A stretch of 64,000 nt of DNA from Saprospiraceae bacterium (GTDB lineage Bacteria > Bacteroidota > Bacteroidia > Chitinophagales > Saprospiraceae), in assembly GCA_028280415.1 (NCBI GenBank), contig JANQLV010000047.1, forward strand, positions 1-64,000. The letters are read 5' to 3'. Under the pieces are notes generated by a model, which saw nothing but the letters and a program-made list of their open reading frames with translations, did no database searches and was not told the DNA's origin. Shown here piece after piece: positions 9,011 through 17,193 of the stretch (the stretch's first letter is position 1; each line of letters begins with the position of its first letter). The translations under genes and the position numbers were made by a program.

Positions 9011-9547
9011 GTGTTGTACAAAGTCAAATTGAAGAATGCAGATGATGCTGTAATTCTTGACTCCAAGGTATATGAATACCTTACTACTGATCCCTACTTA
9101 GTAAAAGTGGATTTCATTAACAACCTGAGAAAACATTCAAGTGGTTGTGCAGTCTGGCAAAAGACCTGGTCGAAAGCCGGAGGCGGTTACAAAACCGAAA
9201 CAATCTATCTTCACAAACTTATCGCTGAAAAATTTCTGGCCAGTGAGAAATCCAAGGCCAAGAACTTGGTTGGAGCGAAAAATGGTAACAAGTTAGATTG
9301 TAGATTAGAAAACATTTGTTATCGATCCAGATCCGTGGCCAGCCGGCAACGAAAGACAAGTTCGAAAGTCGGATATACTGGTGTTTACAAAGAAAACAAT
9401 CGTTATCGTGCAGTTATTTCCGTTAATCGCAAATCCATGCATATTGGTATGTTTGCGACTGCTGAAGAAGCTGCACTAGCCTACAACAAGAAGTCTAAGG
9501 AATTATTTGGTGATGATGGAAAAATCAATGTCATCAAAAGCAAATAA
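9011..9547 (+). CDS. AP2-domain protein with degenerate HNH-like N-terminus
   Basis: This 178-aa protein has an AP2-type DNA-binding domain at about residues 118-175 (GYTGVYKENNRYRA, then IGMFATAEEAALAYN). The preceding part (HKLIAEKF, then NGNKLDCRLENI) resembles the HNH fold of homing-type endonucleases, but the usual second His of the N-H-x-D-G loop is absent (it reads G-A-K-N-G-N), so nuclease activity is doubtful. There is no ATG: a stop at 9002 limits the frame to GTG 9011 or TTG 9014, with GAGAGAG directly upstream favouring TTG by spacing. Bacterial AP2/HNH proteins are often mobile or phage-linked; here it is a solitary gene with its own terminator. Function is not known. Confidence 0.75.
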   Translation: MLYKVKLKNADDAVILDSKVYEYLTTDPYLVKVDFINNLRKHSSGCAVWQKTWSKAGGGYKTETIYLHKLIAEKFLASEKSKAKNLVGAKNGNKLDCRLENICYRSRSVASRQRKTSSKVGYTGVYKENNRYRAVISVNRKSMHIGMFATAEEAALAYNKKSKELFGDDGKINVIKSK

Positions 9548-9577
9548 TTAGATTTACACCTGGCAAAAACTAAATTA

Positions 9578-9614
9578 AAAAACCGATTGAACAAATGGAG
9601 GTCAATCGGTTTTT
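9578..9614. terminator. Bidirectional terminator between AP2 gene and ychF
   Basis: A perfect 13-bp stem (9578-9590 with 9602-9614, 11-nt loop) has an A-tract on its left and a T-tract on its right. It can end both the plus-strand AP2 gene and the minus-strand ychF, whose stop is 20 bases away. Confidence 0.9.
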
Positions 9615-9633
9615 GCTTATGAGTATGATGTTG

Positions 9634-10731
9634 TCAGACGTTAAATCTGAAGTGCATCACATCACCGTCTATTACAGTATATTCTTTCCCTTCAACATTC
9701 ATTTTCCCCGCTTCTTTTACCGCCTGCTCAGAACCGAGGCTGACATAATCGTCGTATTTAATTACCTCAGCCCGTATAAATCCCTTTTCGAAATCAGTGT
9801 GGATAACACCTGCGGCCTGAGGTGCCTTAGTACCCACTTCTATGGTCCAGGCTCTTACTTCTTTCTCTCCGGCTGTAAAATAGGTGATCAAATTAAGCAA
9901 TTTATAACAGGAGCGAATAACGCGATTTACCCCGGGCTCTTGCAGGCCCATATCTTCCAGAAATTCCTGCCTTTCCTCTTTGGTATCCAGTTCGGCAATA
10001 TCTGCTTCGATACCTGCACTGATTAAAATCACTTCTGCCTTTTCCTCTTTCACCGCTTCTTTAAAAGCATTGGTATATGCATTGCCTTCATGAACGGAAT
10101 CTTCATCAACATTACATACATACAGAATAGGTTTTGCAGTAAGCAACATCATACTATTAAAAATCTCAAGAGCTTCATCTTCTACTTCAAAAGTTCGGGC
10201 AGTTTTTCCTGTTTCCAGGTGCGTTTTGATTTGTTCTATAATTTCTACCTTTTTAACATCTTCTTTCTGCCCCGATTTAGCCTGTTTTTTCTGTTTATCC
10301 AAACGCTTCTCAACAGTTTCAAGGTCTTTGAGCAAAAGCTCTGTATCAATGATTTCCTTATCCCGGACAGGGTCAACACTTCCATCTACATGTACTACAT
10401 TGGTATCGTCAAAACATCTAACGACGTGAACAATGGCGTCAACTTCCCTGATATTTGCCAAAAACTGGTTACCGAGACCTTCTCCCTGGCTCGCGCCCTT
10501 AATTAAGCCTGCGATATCCACGATTTCGATAGTAGTCGGTAGTATTTTCTGCGGATTGACCAGCTTGCTTAATTCATCCAATCTGGGATCGGGTACAGTG
10601 ATCATACCTATATTGGGTTCCTTTGTGGCAAAGGGATAATTAGCGGCCAGTGCTTTAGCCGAAGTAAGCGCATTAAACAAGGTAGACTTCCCAACATTTG
10701 GCAATCCTACAATTCCACATTTTAAAGCCAT
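9634..10731 (-). CDS. ychF: Redox-regulated ATPase YchF (Obg/OLA1 family)
   Basis: This 365-aa protein has the G1 loop GLPNVGKST (9-17) and the C-terminal TGS-like domain ending in DVMHFRFNV, typical of YchF. The G4 motif reads N-V-D-E rather than NKxD, which fits the known ATP preference of the family. It binds ribosomes and is linked to the oxidative stress response. Length is standard. A TAnnTTTG promoter box is about 95 bases upstream. Confidence 0.96.
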   Translation of the reverse strand: MALKCGIVGLPNVGKSTLFNALTSAKALAANYPFATKEPNIGMITVPDPRLDELSKLVNPQKILPTTIEIVDIAGLIKGASQGEGLGNQFLANIREVDAIVHVVRCFDDTNVVHVDGSVDPVRDKEIIDTELLLKDLETVEKRLDKQKKQAKSGQKEDVKKVEIIEQIKTHLETGKTARTFEVEDEALEIFNSMMLLTAKPILYVCNVDEDSVHEGNAYTNAFKEAVKEEKAEVILISAGIEADIAELDTKEERQEFLEDMGLQEPGVNRVIRSCYKLLNLITYFTAGEKEVRAWTIEVGTKAPQAAGVIHTDFEKGFIRAEVIKYDDYVSLGSEQAVKEAGKMNVEGKEYTVIDGDVMHFRFNV

Positions 10732-10826
10732 GTTTTAAATTTTTCTTATTAAACATTACCTTCGGCCATCCGTTCTATAAAAGATACTAAACGTACCTTT
10801 TTTGATTAGCCTCTTTTTTCAGGCTG

Positions 10827-10834
10827 CAAATATA
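10827..10834 (-). promoter_or_regulatory. Bacteroidota -7 box for ychF
   Basis: The minus strand reads TATATTTG (TAnnTTTG). A partial -33 match (ATTG) lies 20 bases upstream. Predicted leader is about 90 nt. Confidence 0.55.
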
Positions 10835-10860
10835 TAGTTTTTCATCAAGCCGAACAATAC

Positions 10861-11442
10861 ATGAATTTTCTTGCTCATTTATTTCTTTCCTGTGATGACG
10901 AAGATTTACTGATTGGTAATTTCATCGCTGATTTTATCAGAAATAAAGAAGTAGAAAATTACCCGCTTTCCATACAAAAGGGGATTGAGCTGCATCGGCA
11001 GATCGATACGTATACCGATAATCATCCGATGGTTCGGCAAGGTGTCCGTCGTTTGCAAGTATTTCATCGAAAATATGCGCCCGTGGTCATTGACATTATT
11101 TACGATCATTTACTGGCACTTAACTGGTCAAAATATTCTGGCCAGAGTCTGGATAGTTTTGCCAAAGATATTTACAGTATTCTGGAAAAAAGGATGCAGG
11201 AACTTCCCCCAAAATTACAAAGACGTCTTCCAGGGATGATCCGGGGACAGTGGTTACAAAGCTATCGCACTCGCGAAGGGATGCTTTTTACATTGAAAAA
11301 GATGGATGAACGCACAGCTTTCCCTTCCAGCTTCGGTCAGGCACTCCAGCACCTGGATGATGATTTCGATGCCTACCAGAGTGAATTCTACCAGTTCTTT
11401 CCGGATTTGGTAAATTACGTAGAAAGTCACTGTAAATGTTAG
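10861..11442 (+). CDS. acpH: Acyl carrier protein phosphodiesterase (AcpH/DUF479)
   Basis: This 193-aa protein has the family signature MNFLAHLFLS at the start, LIGNFIADF, then G-I-E-L-H-R-x-I-D-x-Y-T-D-x-H with the conserved His/Asp metal ligands, and YDHLLALNW. It removes the 4'-phosphopantetheine arm from acyl carrier protein in the cytoplasm. The length equals that of E. coli AcpH. It is divergent from ychF (129 bases apart) and convergent with porT. Confidence 0.9.
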   Translation: MNFLAHLFLSCDDEDLLIGNFIADFIRNKEVENYPLSIQKGIELHRQIDTYTDNHPMVRQGVRRLQVFHRKYAPVVIDIIYDHLLALNWSKYSGQSLDSFAKDIYSILEKRMQELPPKLQRRLPGMIRGQWLQSYRTREGMLFTLKKMDERTAFPSSFGQALQHLDDDFDAYQSEFYQFFPDLVNYVESHCKC

Positions 11443-11469
11443 AAGGTTAAACAAGTCAGGCTCTTGGTC

Positions 11470-12186
11470 TTAACCTTCGAAATGAAGAGATATGGTAAAA
11501 GTACGGGATAAAATCTTTTGAATTACCGTTGATTGTTCGAGTTCTTCATTGAAAATCAGGATATTACTAATTCCGTGCGATACTTTGAATTCGGGTGAAA
11601 AGATAAAATACGGGAAGAAAAATTGTACTCCTGCTCCGTATTCGAAAGCAAAATCTGTCGGTGCAATTTTCACTAATTCGTCCGCCTGCCGGGTTCTGGA
11701 ATCACTGGCAACATCGAAGCTGTATTTAATCCCGGCCACAATAAACAGGCGCATATCATTATATGGTGCAGATTTATAGCGAATATGAAAAGGCATTTCC
11801 ACCAATACAGATTCTATTTTTCGGTTGTAAGGAGGCCGGGAATCAGATGGGGAAGAATAGCGTATATTTCGCTCGGCAAAGGAAAGAGTAGGGAGGAAGC
11901 GAAAATCAAAATATTGTCCAACTTTTAAATTACTTACAATCCCAAGATTAAAACCCGGTCCGGTAACTGATTCGGCAGAACTGATGGAGTCGTTGAGAAT
12001 GAACTCACTGGAATGGAAAATTCTGAAATTGGATGAATTGTATCCCAGTGTAATTCCAAAATAATACGGTTTCTGCTGGAAGTCGAGGAAATTGTAGTTT
12101 CCACGGTGTGATTGAGAAAAGACACATACCGAAAAAAATAGAAAAACAAAGATGGAAACTATTTCTTTCCGGTGTATACTGAACAT
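11470..12186 (-). CDS. porT: Type IX secretion protein PorT (SprT)
   Basis: This 238-aa protein (from ATG 12186) has a signal peptide (MFSIHRKEIVSIFVF..., ends VFSQ) and an eight-strand-like barrel pattern (YYFGITLGYNSSNF, VEMPFHIRYKS, FEYGAGVQFFFP). Location is the strongest clue: it overlaps the 3' end of ubiE/menG by 28 bases, and porT/sprT next to ubiE is a conserved Bacteroidota arrangement. PorT is an inner- or outer-membrane-associated component needed for T9SS export, consistent with the six T9SS cargo proteins in this window. An alternative ATG 24 bases upstream is possible but would spoil the signal peptide. Confidence 0.82.
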   Translation of the reverse strand: MFSIHRKEIVSIFVFLFFSVCVFSQSHRGNYNFLDFQQKPYYFGITLGYNSSNFRIFHSSEFILNDSISSAESVTGPGFNLGIVSNLKVGQYFDFRFLPTLSFAERNIRYSSPSDSRPPYNRKIESVLVEMPFHIRYKSAPYNDMRLFIVAGIKYSFDVASDSRTRQADELVKIAPTDFAFEYGAGVQFFFPYFIFSPEFKVSHGISNILIFNEELEQSTVIQKILSRTFTISLHFEG

Positions 12187-12896
12187 ATTCCTAAACTTAA
12201 TGGTGTACATTGAACTGAATTATAACCTGTTTTTTTCAAAATCTCTGCAAATTTATTACCATCTGGAAATGCCTGCACAGATTCGTACAAATATTTATAT
12301 GCTTTTGGATCTTTGGATGTAAAACGACCGATTATGGGAAGAACGTATTTGAAATAGGCATTAAAAATCTGCTTAAAAGGAAAAATCCTGGGTTTCGAAA
12401 ATTCCAGAATCATTACCTGTCCATCCTTTTTCAGGACCCGGTTCATTTCTTTGAGCCCTTTTTCCAGATTTTGAAAATTCCGTACTCCAAAGGCTACCGT
12501 AATCGCATCGAAAGTATGATCCTCGTATTGCAAATTCTCGGAATCCCCAAGCACTAACTCAATTTTATCCGACATCCCCCGCTTATCTATTTTTTTATGG
12601 CCAACTTCCAGCATCTCACTTGAAATATCGAGTCCAATAACCTTATCCGGATCGAGCCTTTTAACCATTTCAATAGCTACATCCGCAGTTCCCGTAGCAA
12701 TATCCAGAATAAGCTTCGGATCAGCAGCTTTCAGCTTATTGATACCTTTTTTACGCCAGGTCTTATCGATCCCTAAGGAAAGTAAACGATTGAGGAAATC
12801 GTAATAAGGCGCAATCCGGTTAAACATTCTGGAAACCTGCGACTTTTTGTCATCCTGATCTTTTTCGTAAGGTTTTACTACTTTCTCGGTATTCAA
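12159..12896 (-). CDS. ubiE: Demethylmenaquinone methyltransferase (UbiE/MenG)
   Basis: This class I SAM-dependent methyltransferase is about 245 aa. Motif I is LDIATGTADVA, followed by GLDISSEML and the family segments FGVRNFQNLEKGL and YLYESVQAFPDG. It makes menaquinone by methylating demethylmenaquinone, the respiratory quinone of the phylum. The frame is open to 12953, but the Bacteroidota -7 box at 12921-12928 lies inside that extension, so translation most likely starts at TTG 12896, giving LNTEKVVKPYEKD, which matches the family N-terminus. The start choice is inference; the function is not in doubt. Its 3' end overlaps porT. Confidence 0.93.
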   Translation of the reverse strand: MNTEKVVKPYEKDQDDKKSQVSRMFNRIAPYYDFLNRLLSLGIDKTWRKKGINKLKAADPKLILDIATGTADVAIEMVKRLDPDKVIGLDISSEMLEVGHKKIDKRGMSDKIELVLGDSENLQYEDHTFDAITVAFGVRNFQNLEKGLKEMNRVLKKDGQVMILEFSKPRIFPFKQIFNAYFKYVLPIIGRFTSKDPKAYKYLYESVQAFPDGNKFAEILKKTGYNSVQCTPLSLGICSVYTGKK

Positions 12897-12920
12897 AGTT
12901 TCAATTTTTAAAAGTGATGG

Positions 12921-12928
12921 CAAAGATA
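12921..12928 (-). promoter_or_regulatory. Bacteroidota -7 box for ubiE-porT
   Basis: The minus strand reads TATCTTTG (TAnnTTTG), with TTGTTT 19 bases upstream as a partial -33 element. It sits between the longest possible start of ubiE (12953) and the preferred TTG start (12896). Confidence 0.6.
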
Positions 12929-12953
12929 GCCAATGATTACGATTTTTAAACAA

Positions 12954-13503
12954 TTAATAAAACATAGTGTTGTAGGATGTCTAATTCTTTAAATTCAAGC
13001 CTGCTTTGCCAGATAAAGTGGTAAACTTCAATCTTTCCGGATCTGGTCACAATACAGAACCAAATAATGTTTTTAATTTAAAAAGTACACATATTATCTA
13101 TTTTGTTATTATGATTTTTTTTTCCAAAACTCATGATTATCGGCAGTTGCGTAAGCCAAATACTTTCTGCCAATATGGAACAAAACCTGGCTTAATCTAG
13201 GAATGTTTTGCCTTAATACCGTTTTTGCCTGTCACAATAGGTTAAAAAACCAAAAAAAATCAAGCCAAACGCGCTCTATATTGCAAACATAAGCGACTGA
13301 GGTCATCTCATAATTAACCGGTAGAAGCTAAAGACCTGTCAGGTTTGCAAAAACAAAAACAAAACTATGTCGAAGTTGAAGCAAAACCTGTCAGGTCTGC
13401 TTTATTTCCCTCCAAAAGATTGATTTTATTCCTCCTCCGCAATATTCCCTCTGATTCGAATTAACTTGATTTATTTAAGTGATTAACCAACATATTCCAT
13501 TTT
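12954..13503. other. Divergent intergenic region, 550 bp
   Basis: The region has no convincing gene; a 64-codon frame at 13006-13200 shows no family features. It holds the paired palindromes at 13331-13397 and scattered A/T tracts. No tRNA-like fold was seen. Confidence 0.6.
13331..13397. repeat. Inverted pair of ACCTGTCAGGT palindromes
   Basis: Two copies of the 11-bp near-palindrome lie at 13334-13344 and 13386-13396. Their flanks are also complementary (AGACCTG-x-CAGGTTTGC against GCAAAACCTG-x-CAGGTCT), so the pair can fold into one hairpin of about 17 bp with a 40-nt A-rich loop, besides each folding alone. No further copies are in this window. Confidence 0.6.
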
Positions 13504-14151
13504 ATGAGATTCAATAACCTATTATTTACAACACTATGCTTAATGCTTTCCGTTGGCCTTTTTGCAAAGAAAGGGGACAAAGTTCCCGGCTATGTAATTT
13601 TGAACGGAGGCGAGAAAGTGGAAGGGAAAGTACAAATCGGTTCCATTACGGACAACGAAACAAAAGTCATTTTTTTCAAAGGCGACAGTAACAAAAAAAC
13701 AGTTTATAAACCGAAACAAATTGAAAGTTACGGTTTTGAAGAAATGGAAATTGACGAGATCGGAAGGACTGTTAAAAGATGGGTACATTTTGACCGCCAC
13801 AAAGTAGACTATCCGCCAAAAATCTTTGCTTCTACTACTGTTTTTCTGGAAAGAGAAGAACAAGGCATTATTACACTTTATACCTATTACGTCGAAATTC
13901 GGGATAATCCCAAAAAACCTTACAAGTATTTCTATTATTTGCTTAACGAAGAGGGAGATCTGGAAAAAGTGGAAAGAGAAGACTTTGTAAATACAGCTAA
14001 AAAGTATTTCAAGGATTATTCCGCCTTAAAATTGAGAGTTGGCAAAAAAGATTTCGAATACAGGAATCTGGATAGAATGGTGCGAGATTATAATTATTGG
14101 ACGGTGCAACAACATGATCCGGATACCTATAAGGTAGCGATGAAAGAGTAA
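13504..14151 (+). CDS. Secreted protein of unknown function
   Basis: This 215-aa protein has a signal peptide (MRFNNLLFTTLCLMLSVGLFA) and a mature part rich in Lys, Tyr and Glu. The motif G-Y-V-I-L-N-G-G-E-K-V-E-G-K-V near the N-terminus resembles a widespread Bacteroidota secreted family in which a short beta hairpin carries a D/E-x-x-x-G-K-I pattern, but I do not recognise the family with confidence. No catalytic motif, lipobox or T9SS tail is present, so it is probably periplasmic. It is single, with its own terminator. Confidence 0.65.
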   Translation: MRFNNLLFTTLCLMLSVGLFAKKGDKVPGYVILNGGEKVEGKVQIGSITDNETKVIFFKGDSNKKTVYKPKQIESYGFEEMEIDEIGRTVKRWVHFDRHKVDYPPKIFASTTVFLEREEQGIITLYTYYVEIRDNPKKPYKYFYYLLNEEGDLEKVEREDFVNTAKKYFKDYSALKLRVGKKDFEYRNLDRMVRDYNYWTVQQHDPDTYKVAMKE

Positions 14152-14175
14152 AACATTTTCTAACATACATAATCA

Positions 14176-14209
14176 AAAAAGGGCAAGTCCATCAGGGCTT
14201 GCTTTTTTT
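14176..14209 (+). terminator. Rho-independent terminator after 13504-14151
   Basis: An 8-bp stem (14183-14190 with 14195-14202, one G-U pair, 4-nt loop) is followed by seven T and preceded by six A. Confidence 0.88.
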
Positions 14210-14516
14210 GTTGTTCCCCTTTGTAGCAGCTAATAATTTGTCGGGATTTTCTGCTCATCCAACAATGCTGTTTTGGCTCATTTATACCTTGAAATACGAA
14301 ACCAGTAAGCAGCTTGTTTGGTCAGTCCTTAACAGCGGTAAAATTCCAAAACCAAACAAAAGCTAAAATCATGCGTATAGAAGCTTTACAAGCTGTTTTC
14401 AGGGCTGCTTTTTCAAGGGCAAAAATTACGTTTTTACCACCCAAATTGTTACTTTTGTGCAGCTTAAAACGAATCCCTTTTTCGGGGATTTTTATACAAT
14501 AACCAGAACACGATAA
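14210..14516. other. Intergenic region upstream of gyrA, 307 bp
   Basis: It contains the gyrA promoter box at 14450-14457 and otherwise nothing I can assign. A 62-codon frame (14314-14502) has no protein-like features and crosses the promoter. Confidence 0.55.
14450..14457 (+). promoter_or_regulatory. Bacteroidota -7 box for gyrA
   Basis: The sequence reads TACTTTTG (TAnnTTTG). It predicts a leader of about 55 nt before the gyrA ATG. The -33 region is T-rich but has no exact TTTG. Confidence 0.6.
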
Positions 14517-17045
14517 ATGGCTACAGAAGACAGAATTATCCCTATTAACATAGAGGACGAAATGAAATCTGCCTACATCGACTATTCGATGTCGGTAATT
14601 GTTTCACGAGCATTACCAGATGTAAGAGATGGTCTTAAACCCGTTCACCGCCGTATTCTGTACGGGATGGCCGAATTAGGGCTTCAGTACAACAAAGCAC
14701 ATAAAAAATCTGCCAGAGTTGTGGGAGAGGTACTCGGTAAATACCACCCGCATGGCGATAGCTCCGTTTACGATGCCATGGTAAGAATGGCTCAGAAATG
14801 GTCCCTGAGATATCCTTTGGTAGATGGCCAGGGAAACTTTGGTTCAGTGGATGGCGACAGTCCCGCCGCAATGCGATACACAGAAGCGCGTCTGCAAAGA
14901 ATCAGCGATGAGCTACTGGAAGATATCAAGAAGGAAACAGTCGATTTTCAGTTGAATTTTGACGATTCACTTAAAGAACCAACCGTTCTTCCTTCCCGGA
15001 TTCCAAATTTATTGATCAATGGTGCCTCAGGTATTGCTGTCGGGATGGCTACCAATATGCTACCACATAACCTTTCGGAAGTAATTGACGGTACCATCGC
15101 AATGATCGATAATCCGGAAATCACCATTGAAGAGCTTACCCAGTTTATCAAAGCTCCGGATTTTCCAACCGGCGGAATTATTTATGGCGTTTCAGGAGTA
15201 AAAGAAGGTTTTGAAACCGGTCGTGGCAGAGTAGTCGTTAGAGCAAGAGCAGATATTGAAACCAGCAAAACCGGAAAAGAGACCATCATTGTTACAGAGA
15301 TTCCCTATCAGGTAAACAAGGCTCAGCTGATTATGAAAATTGCGGACCTGGTAAATAGTAAAAGAGTAGAAGGGATCAGCGATATCCGGGATGAATCAGA
15401 CCGGAAAGGGATGCGCATTGTTATAGAGATCAAACGCGATGCAATAGCGAATGTCATCCTTTCTCAATTATTCAAATATACACCTCTTCAAACTTCTTAC
15501 GGGGTTAATAATATCGCTTTGGTAAATGGCCGGCCGATGGTTCTTAACCTAAAAGACCTTCTGGAAGAGTTTGTCAAATTCCGTCTGGAAGTCATCGTTC
15601 GCAGAACCAAATACGACCTGAGAAAAGCAGAAGAAAGAGCGCATATTCTGGAAGGTTTATTGATTGCTTTAGACAATCTCGATGAAGTAATTGCTTTAAT
15701 TCGAGGTTCCAAAACGGTAGAAGAAGCAAGAAATGGCCTGATGAGTCAGTTCCAGCTTTCTGAAATACAAGCCAGAGCAATCCTCGATATGCGTTTGCAA
15801 AAGCTTACCGGACTGGAAAGAGACAAAATCAGAGAGGAATACGAAGAGTTGCAAAAGAAAATAGCGCATTACAAAGCAATTTTGGCAAGTGAACAAATGC
15901 AGCGCGATATCATCAAAGATGAGTTGATTGAGATTAAGGAACGATTTGGTGATGAAAGAAAAACAGAAATTAATTACGCTGCCGGCGATATCAGTATTGA
16001 AGATATGATCCCGGATGAAGAAGTGGTCATTACCATTTCTCAACTCGGTTATATCAAACGTACTAAATCCACGGAGTACCGGGCACAAGGCAGAGGCGGA
16101 CGCGGGTCAAAAGGAAGTAAAACCCGGGATGAGGATTTTATTGAACATATGTTCCTGGCTACAACCCATAACTACCTGCTGCTCTTTACCGAGCAAGGAC
16201 GCTGTTTCTGGTTACGTGCTTATGAAATTCCGGAAGCATCAAAAACTTCGGCGGGCAGGGTTATTCAGAATATTATCAATCTCCCGAAAGAAGATAAAGT
16301 CAAAGCCTATATCATTATTGAAGATTTGAAGGATGAAGCCTTTATCAATAATAATTTCATAGTCTTCTGTACGAAAAAGGGATTGATTAAAAAGACTTTG
16401 GTAGAAGCTTTCTCACGCCCCCGAACCAATGGCATCAATGCTATTAGCATTAATGAAGGGGATATGCTGCTCGAAGCCAGACTAACGAATGGCAATAATG
16501 AAATACTAATCGCCAACAGAAGCGGCCGGGCCATTCGTTTTCCGGAAGCCAAAGTGCGACCAATGGGAAGATCGGCGGCCGGAGTAAGAGGAATTACTTT
16601 ATCTGATACCATGGAAGATGATCGGGTAGTCGGAATGGTCAGTGTTGATCCGAATGATCCGAATACTAGCATATTGGTTGTTTCCGAAAAAGGAAATGGT
16701 AAACGTTCAGCTTTGGAAGACTACCGGATTACCAACCGTGGCGGAAAAGGGGTAAAAACATTGCAAGTCACTGAAAAAACCGGGGCGCTGATTACGATTA
16801 AAACCGTTACGGAAAAAGATGATCTGATGATTACCAATCGGAGTGGGATCGTTATCCGAATGCCGGTTAGTGATATGCGTATCATGGGACGTGCCACTCA
16901 GGGAGTAAGATTGATCAGATTGGATGAAGGGGATTCTATTGCTGATGTAGCGGTTGTCATTCAGGAGGAAGACGTTACGGATAATCCGGATGTAGAGAAT
17001 AGCGATACCCTTGATACCGATCAATCCAATGAAGAAAATGAATAG
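14517..17045 (+). CDS. gyrA: DNA gyrase subunit A
   Basis: This is an 842-aa type II topoisomerase subunit that cuts and rejoins DNA to introduce negative supercoils together with GyrB. The catalytic Tyr is Y121 in [10 protein letters not shown]. The quinolone-determining region [10 protein letters not shown] carries Ser82 and Asp86 at the E. coli 83/87 positions, the susceptible form, with Ser for Ala at 84. The C-terminal beta-pinwheel begins near residue 500; the GyrA box position reads QGRGGRG instead of QRRGGKG, and a second NRGGKG lies in a later blade. An acidic tail ends the protein. Such box variation means ParC cannot be excluded by motif alone, but overall length and tail favour GyrA. 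Confidence 0.93.
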   Translation: MATEDRIIPINIEDEMKSAYIDYSMSVIVSRALPDVRDGLKPVHRRILYGMAELGLQYNKAHKKSARVVGEVLGKYHPHGDSSVYDAMVRMAQKWSLRYPLVDGQGNFGSVDGDSPAAMRYTEARLQRISDELLEDIKKETVDFQLNFDDSLKEPTVLPSRIPNLLINGASGIAVGMATNMLPHNLSEVIDGTIAMIDNPEITIEELTQFIKAPDFPTGGIIYGVSGVKEGFETGRGRVVVRARADIETSKTGKETIIVTEIPYQVNKAQLIMKIADLVNSKRVEGISDIRDESDRKGMRIVIEIKRDAIANVILSQLFKYTPLQTSYGVNNIALVNGRPMVLNLKDLLEEFVKFRLEVIVRRTKYDLRKAEERAHILEGLLIALDNLDEVIALIRGSKTVEEARNGLMSQFQLSEIQARAILDMRLQKLTGLERDKIREEYEELQKKIAHYKAILASEQMQRDIIKDELIEIKERFGDERKTEINYAAGDISIEDMIPDEEVVITISQLGYIKRTKSTEYRAQGRGGRGSKGSKTRDEDFIEHMFLATTHNYLLLFTEQGRCFWLRAYEIPEASKTSAGRVIQNIINLPKEDKVKAYIIIEDLKDEAFINNNFIVFCTKKGLIKKTLVEAFSRPRTNGINAISINEGDMLLEARLTNGNNEILIANRSGRAIRFPEAKVRPMGRSAAGVRGITLSDTMEDDRVVGMVSVDPNDPNTSILVVSEKGNGKRSALEDYRITNRGGKGVKTLQVTEKTGALITIKTVTEKDDLMITNRSGIVIRMPVSDMRIMGRATQGVRLIRLDEGDSIADVAVVIQEEDVTDNPDVENSDTLDTDQSNEENE

Positions 17046-17124
17046 GATTCTATAGAATAAATCTGTTATTTGACGGCTTTCAGGTATATAGAATCATCAA
17101 AACTTATTAATTTCCTGCCTATTA

Positions 17125-17163
17125 CTGTAGCTTTTTCAAAACATTTCTTTGAGAAAGCTACAG
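17125..17163 (+). terminator. Long hairpin between gyrA and the TPR gene
   Basis: A 16-bp stem (17125-17140 with 17148-17163, one G-U pair, 7-nt loop) lies 80 bases after the gyrA stop. The following TCTTTTA is a weak T-tract, so it may be an attenuating terminator or an RNA processing or stability element in a gyrA-TPR transcript. Confidence 0.6.
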
Positions 17164-17193
17164 TCTTTTATCCATTTTTAGATCCATTTAATT

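Noticed and set aside
13006-13200. 64-codon frame upstream of the secreted unknown protein
   Set aside because: No start context, no recognisable features, and an ordinary length for a chance ORF in AT-rich DNA.
14314-14502. 62-codon frame upstream of gyrA
   Set aside because: It crosses the gyrA -7 box and has no protein-like features.
15696-16088. 130-codon minus-strand frame inside gyrA
   Set aside because: Antisense shadow of the GyrA C-terminal half.
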